From assembly GCA_902778995.1 (NCBI GenBank), contig CACYZW010000032.1, forward strand, positions 1 through 45,146: a DNA stretch of 45,146 nucleotides, read 5' to 3'. The position numbers were made by a program, and so were the translations under genes. The stretch's first letter is position 1. The number at the start of each line of letters is the position of its first letter. Shown piece by piece: positions 43,464 to 45,146 of this stretch. The DNA is from an uncultured Eubacteriales bacterium (GTDB lineage Bacteria > Bacillota > Clostridia > Christensenellales > Aristaeellaceae). Below the pieces are notes generated by a model, which was not told where the DNA came from, made no database searches, and was given only the letters and a program-made list of their open reading frames with translations.

Positions 43464-44216
43464 TCACATTGTCCGAAAACGGTCATAGATATCGGAAAAG
43501 TCAGCGGGAGGAGCCGATTCGGAAGGAGAATCATTCTCTCCCATTTCGTTAGCAGGCTTTGGAACAAATGGACGTGTTTTCAATCCACCACCAAAAAAAT
43601 ACTTATACAGTTTTGAGGATTCCATTTCTTTAATTAGAGTTTGAGGAGATACCTCGTCTACTATTGTAAAATCAAAACTCTGTATGTACTCTTTTAGATC
43701 ATTATCTAGTTTTACTCCATCACTGGTTATCTTATTCTTTTTTCTGCAATATTTATCCCAGTTACTAGTAAGGTATGCATTAATACGTTCTGGATGCTCT
43801 ATAAGAGTTCTTAAGCTATCACCAATACCATTACTTCCAACAATATAGTACTTCTCAGGAACTCGATATGTTCCTTTCCATGTATAATAACATAGCTTTC
43901 CGAATTCGACACAATATATAGCAGGACTTAAAGGTTTATTACAGTGTTTACATTGATATATATCAATCTTGTCGGTAGGAGAGGCATAATAGGCCACAAT
44001 ATCTCTTCCTGCGTCTTTTGAACCGCCTACTGTGCATACATTAGCATAATTTTTCACCTTTAAAACCCAAGCTGCCGTTAAGTCTTCGAACTCAGTATCA
44101 GACATTGTTCTTATTCGATCATAGGGGGAGATCGATTCATCAAAAATACGATTGCATTTACCTGATAGAGAAGGCATCTCTAAGGCTCTAAGCGGAAAAG
44201 AATTATCCTTTGACAT
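43464..44216 (-). CDS. Mrr-type restriction-endonuclease-fold protein
   Basis: A 250-residue AT-rich gene product. The N-terminal half shows the Mrr-like PD-(D/E)xK pattern: EFEDLTAAWV (E43/E45), GGSKDAGRDIVAY (D72), and DIYQCKHC with the Q-x-K triad (Q88, K90). Two CxxC-like pairs are partial. The C-terminal part (~130-250) is charged, has no recognised domain and ends in a low-complexity stretch (ENDSPSESAPP). The start at 44216 is chosen because GAGGAG lies 7 nt upstream. It is a likely anti-foreign-DNA nuclease or the effector of a multi-component system; no methylase is adjacent. Composition suggests transfer. Confidence 0.78.
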   Translation of the reverse strand: MSKDNSFPLRALEMPSLSGKCNRIFDESISPYDRIRTMSDTEFEDLTAAWVLKVKNYANVCTVGGSKDAGRDIVAYYASPTDKIDIYQCKHCNKPLSPAIYCVEFGKLCYYTWKGTYRVPEKYYIVGSNGIGDSLRTLIEHPERINAYLTSNWDKYCRKKNKITSDGVKLDNDLKEYIQSFDFTIVDEVSPQTLIKEMESSKLYKYFFGGGLKTRPFVPKPANEMGENDSPSESAPPADFSDIYDRFRTM

Positions 44217-44280
44217 CGAAACGCTCCTCATATGTAATTCAACTAGAATAGCAAGTTCATCGCCAGAATCGCCTATACCT

Positions 44281-44309
44281 ATTTTAACATATTATTCAGA
44301 TTACATCAA
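44281..44309 (-). promoter_or_regulatory. promoter of the Mrr-like gene
   Basis: Minus-strand TTGATG (44309-44304), a 17-bp spacer, TAAAAT (44286-44281), 64 bp before the start. Confidence 0.7.
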
Positions 44310-44345
44310 CGATGTTTTTGGGGACATGCTTGTCGGTCAAACGAA

Positions 44346-44373
44346 GAAAAACCCCAAGTCTTTTGACCTGGGG
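44346..44373 (-). terminator. minus-strand terminator upstream of the Mrr-like gene
   Basis: Minus strand: CCCCAGGTC-aaaa-GACTTGGGG (9 bp with one G-T) followed by TTTTT. It would insulate the Mrr-like gene from transcription coming from the right. Confidence 0.75.
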
Positions 44374-44410
44374 AAGTGTCCTTGCACGACTTATAGCATA
44401 CGATTTTACG

Positions 44411-44470
44411 TGTTCACACGTATTCCTACGTATTGGCACGTGTTCCGACCTGTTCACACGTGTTCCGACA
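44411..44470. repeat. six tandem 10-bp repeats
   Basis: Exact 10-bp periodicity: TGTTCACACG, TATTCCTACG, TATTGGCACG, TGTTCCGACC, TGTTCACACG, TGTTCCGACA; consensus TRTTCCSACG. One repeat per DNA turn suggests a regulatory or iteron-like protein binding array. It lies in the 435-bp gap between the Mrr-like gene and the helicase remnant. Confidence 0.7.
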
Positions 44471-44651
44471 TTATAGGTTCTACTGGATATCAGTTATTGT
44501 CTGGCTTACTAGCGGACGGTGAGTCATTTTTTTGGTGGTTTCGTAGCGAAATATGCGATTATGTAGAAAAACTGCGCGTGCCCGATTATCGTCGCGAAGA
44601 AAGACAAGATATGATAAAATAATGTTGAAAGGAAAAAACATATGGCAATAG

Positions 44652-44807
44652 CTTGAGGAGGCTCGGTTGAATCTGCTCAGCAATCTTATCGCCGCCGGCC
44701 GCATGGAAATCAAAATTGCTTTCATGGAAGATGACAATACCATTGGTATGTTCCACGAAAAACTCGGCCTCATGTACGACGCTGAGGGAAACATTATCTT
44801 GACTTGA
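44652..44807 (+). pseudogene. fragment of a PLD-domain helicase/nuclease
   Basis: The plus-strand frame from 44652 to the TGA at 44807 encodes LEEARLNLLSNLIAAGRMEIKIAF..GMFHEKLGLMYDAEGN, which resembles the phospholipase D-like HxK segment in DEAD/DEAH helicases of restriction-like systems. A stop lies just upstream (44649-44651) and the helicase core is missing. It is a truncated relic, consistent with a decayed defence locus. Confidence 0.6.
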
Positions 44808-45034
44808 TGCTCCTAGATATGGACATGGAGGTCGATGATAATCCCTTCGGTGAAGATATCGAAGATGATGACCTTGATTCCGATGAGGATGACTTCCTAA
44901 CCCGCGACGAGTACGAATTTGCCGATGTTGATCCGGAAGTGTTCAGAGATCCTACTTTGCTCGTCAAACTACTAAAGAGGCAGGCACAAGACAGTGAGGA
45001 AGGCAGTTCTTCCAACACAGTAGCTTTATCCTGA
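44807..45034 (+). CDS. acidic ORF (75 aa)
   Basis: The ATG overlaps the preceding relic's TGA. The product is extremely acidic (MEVDDNPFGEDIEDDDLDSDEDDF) then ends in a basic helical stretch (LLVKLLKRQ) and a Ser-rich tail. No ribosome binding site and no family. It could be an out-of-frame remnant or a small acidic inhibitor-like protein; coding status is uncertain. Confidence 0.3.
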   Translation: MLLDMDMEVDDNPFGEDIEDDDLDSDEDDFLTRDEYEFADVDPEVFRDPTLLVKLLKRQAQDSEEGSSSNTVALS

Positions 45035-45063
45035 TATTTCTCCATAATTGGATATACCGCTCC

Positions 45064-45146
45064 GTGAGTGCACCAAAACCGCCCGAATTGAGCACCGATT
45101 CCGCTGGGATTGAGCAGCATCGCCGGCGAGATTGAGCAGTGTCACC
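45064..45146. mobile_element. possible IS21-family terminal repeats, cut by the window edge
   Basis: ATTGAGCA occurs at 45087, 45109 and 45131, exactly 22 bp apart, with a degenerate copy near 45065. Reversed, the motif reads TGCTCAAT. Multiple spaced repeats of this type form the ends of IS21-family elements. The transposase genes would lie beyond 45146. Confidence 0.5.

Noticed and set aside
44411-44470. CRISPR array
   Set aside because: Repeats are 10 bp and contiguous with no spacers, and no cas gene is present.
44794-45120. Minus-strand ORF over the acidic ORF
   Set aside because: Ser-rich antisense of an Asp/Glu-rich frame, without start signals; typical shadow.

Overview
The window looks like a chromosome segment of a GC-rich, low-branching Bacillota (class Clostridia, probably gut-associated). 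Reasons: an Asn T-box leader in front of asnB, an ANTAR regulator inside a glutamine/glutamate operon, a type IV pilus-like cluster with DUF4860-type small proteins, strong Shine-Dalgarno sites, sigma-A promoters, and dispersed palindromic repeats of the kind common in gut Clostridia. The genus is inference. Two AT-rich accessory stretches (about 1-8,460 and 43,460-45,146) flank a GC-rich core (about 10,950-43,350).

Left accessory region. A compact minus-strand operon, xre - NurA-like nuclease - HerA/FtsK-like ATPase - Hsp90-type (GHKL) ATPase - radical SAM enzyme (6502 down to 187), has 4-nt overlaps between its last three genes and one sigma-A promoter. It reads as a DNA-processing, defence-type module and is the best candidate here for an undescribed system. 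It is followed by two small plus-strand genes, a WYL regulator with helically phased operator-like repeats, and a tRNA-Asn-like gene (8528-8640) carrying an inserted hairpin. From 8.7 to 10.8 kb lie REP-like repeats, a secreted protein, an Xre repressor and a 53-residue ORF.

Nitrogen/amide core (10.9-24.9 kb). On the minus strand: glnA, ANTAR regulator, gltB, gltD, pyrG, the last four essentially contiguous. On the plus strand, divergently: T-box(Asn) - asnB, a GNAT acetyltransferase and guaA. Almost every enzyme makes or consumes glutamine amide nitrogen. A terminator lies in the glnA leader and structured palindromes lie before the ANTAR gene. PyrG and GltB each carry an in-frame palindromic insertion. 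A 160-bp MITE with TA target duplication sits exactly on the guaA stop codon.

Middle (25-37 kb). mnmA; a three-gene membrane operon of MotA/ZorA-like and MotB/ZorB-like (OmpA) proteins plus an unknown membrane protein, interrupted by a repeat element; an SDR; a membrane protein; a metallo-beta-lactamase-fold hydrolase; an MreB-like actin; a YgjP-type metallopeptidase; an M18 aminopeptidase; and a membrane GGDEF cyclase.

Pilus-like cluster (37.3-43.4 kb). A secreted transglutaminase, a PilC/GspF-like platform protein, four small single-TM pilin-like or DUF4860 proteins, a PilT-like ATPase, and a SARP/BTAD regulator with a degenerate GGDEF tail. No PilB or prepilin peptidase is present in the window.

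Right edge. An AT-rich Mrr-type nuclease gene, a 10-bp-period tandem repeat, a remnant of a helicase PLD domain, an acidic ORF, and 22-bp-spaced repeats resembling an IS21-family end that runs out of the window.
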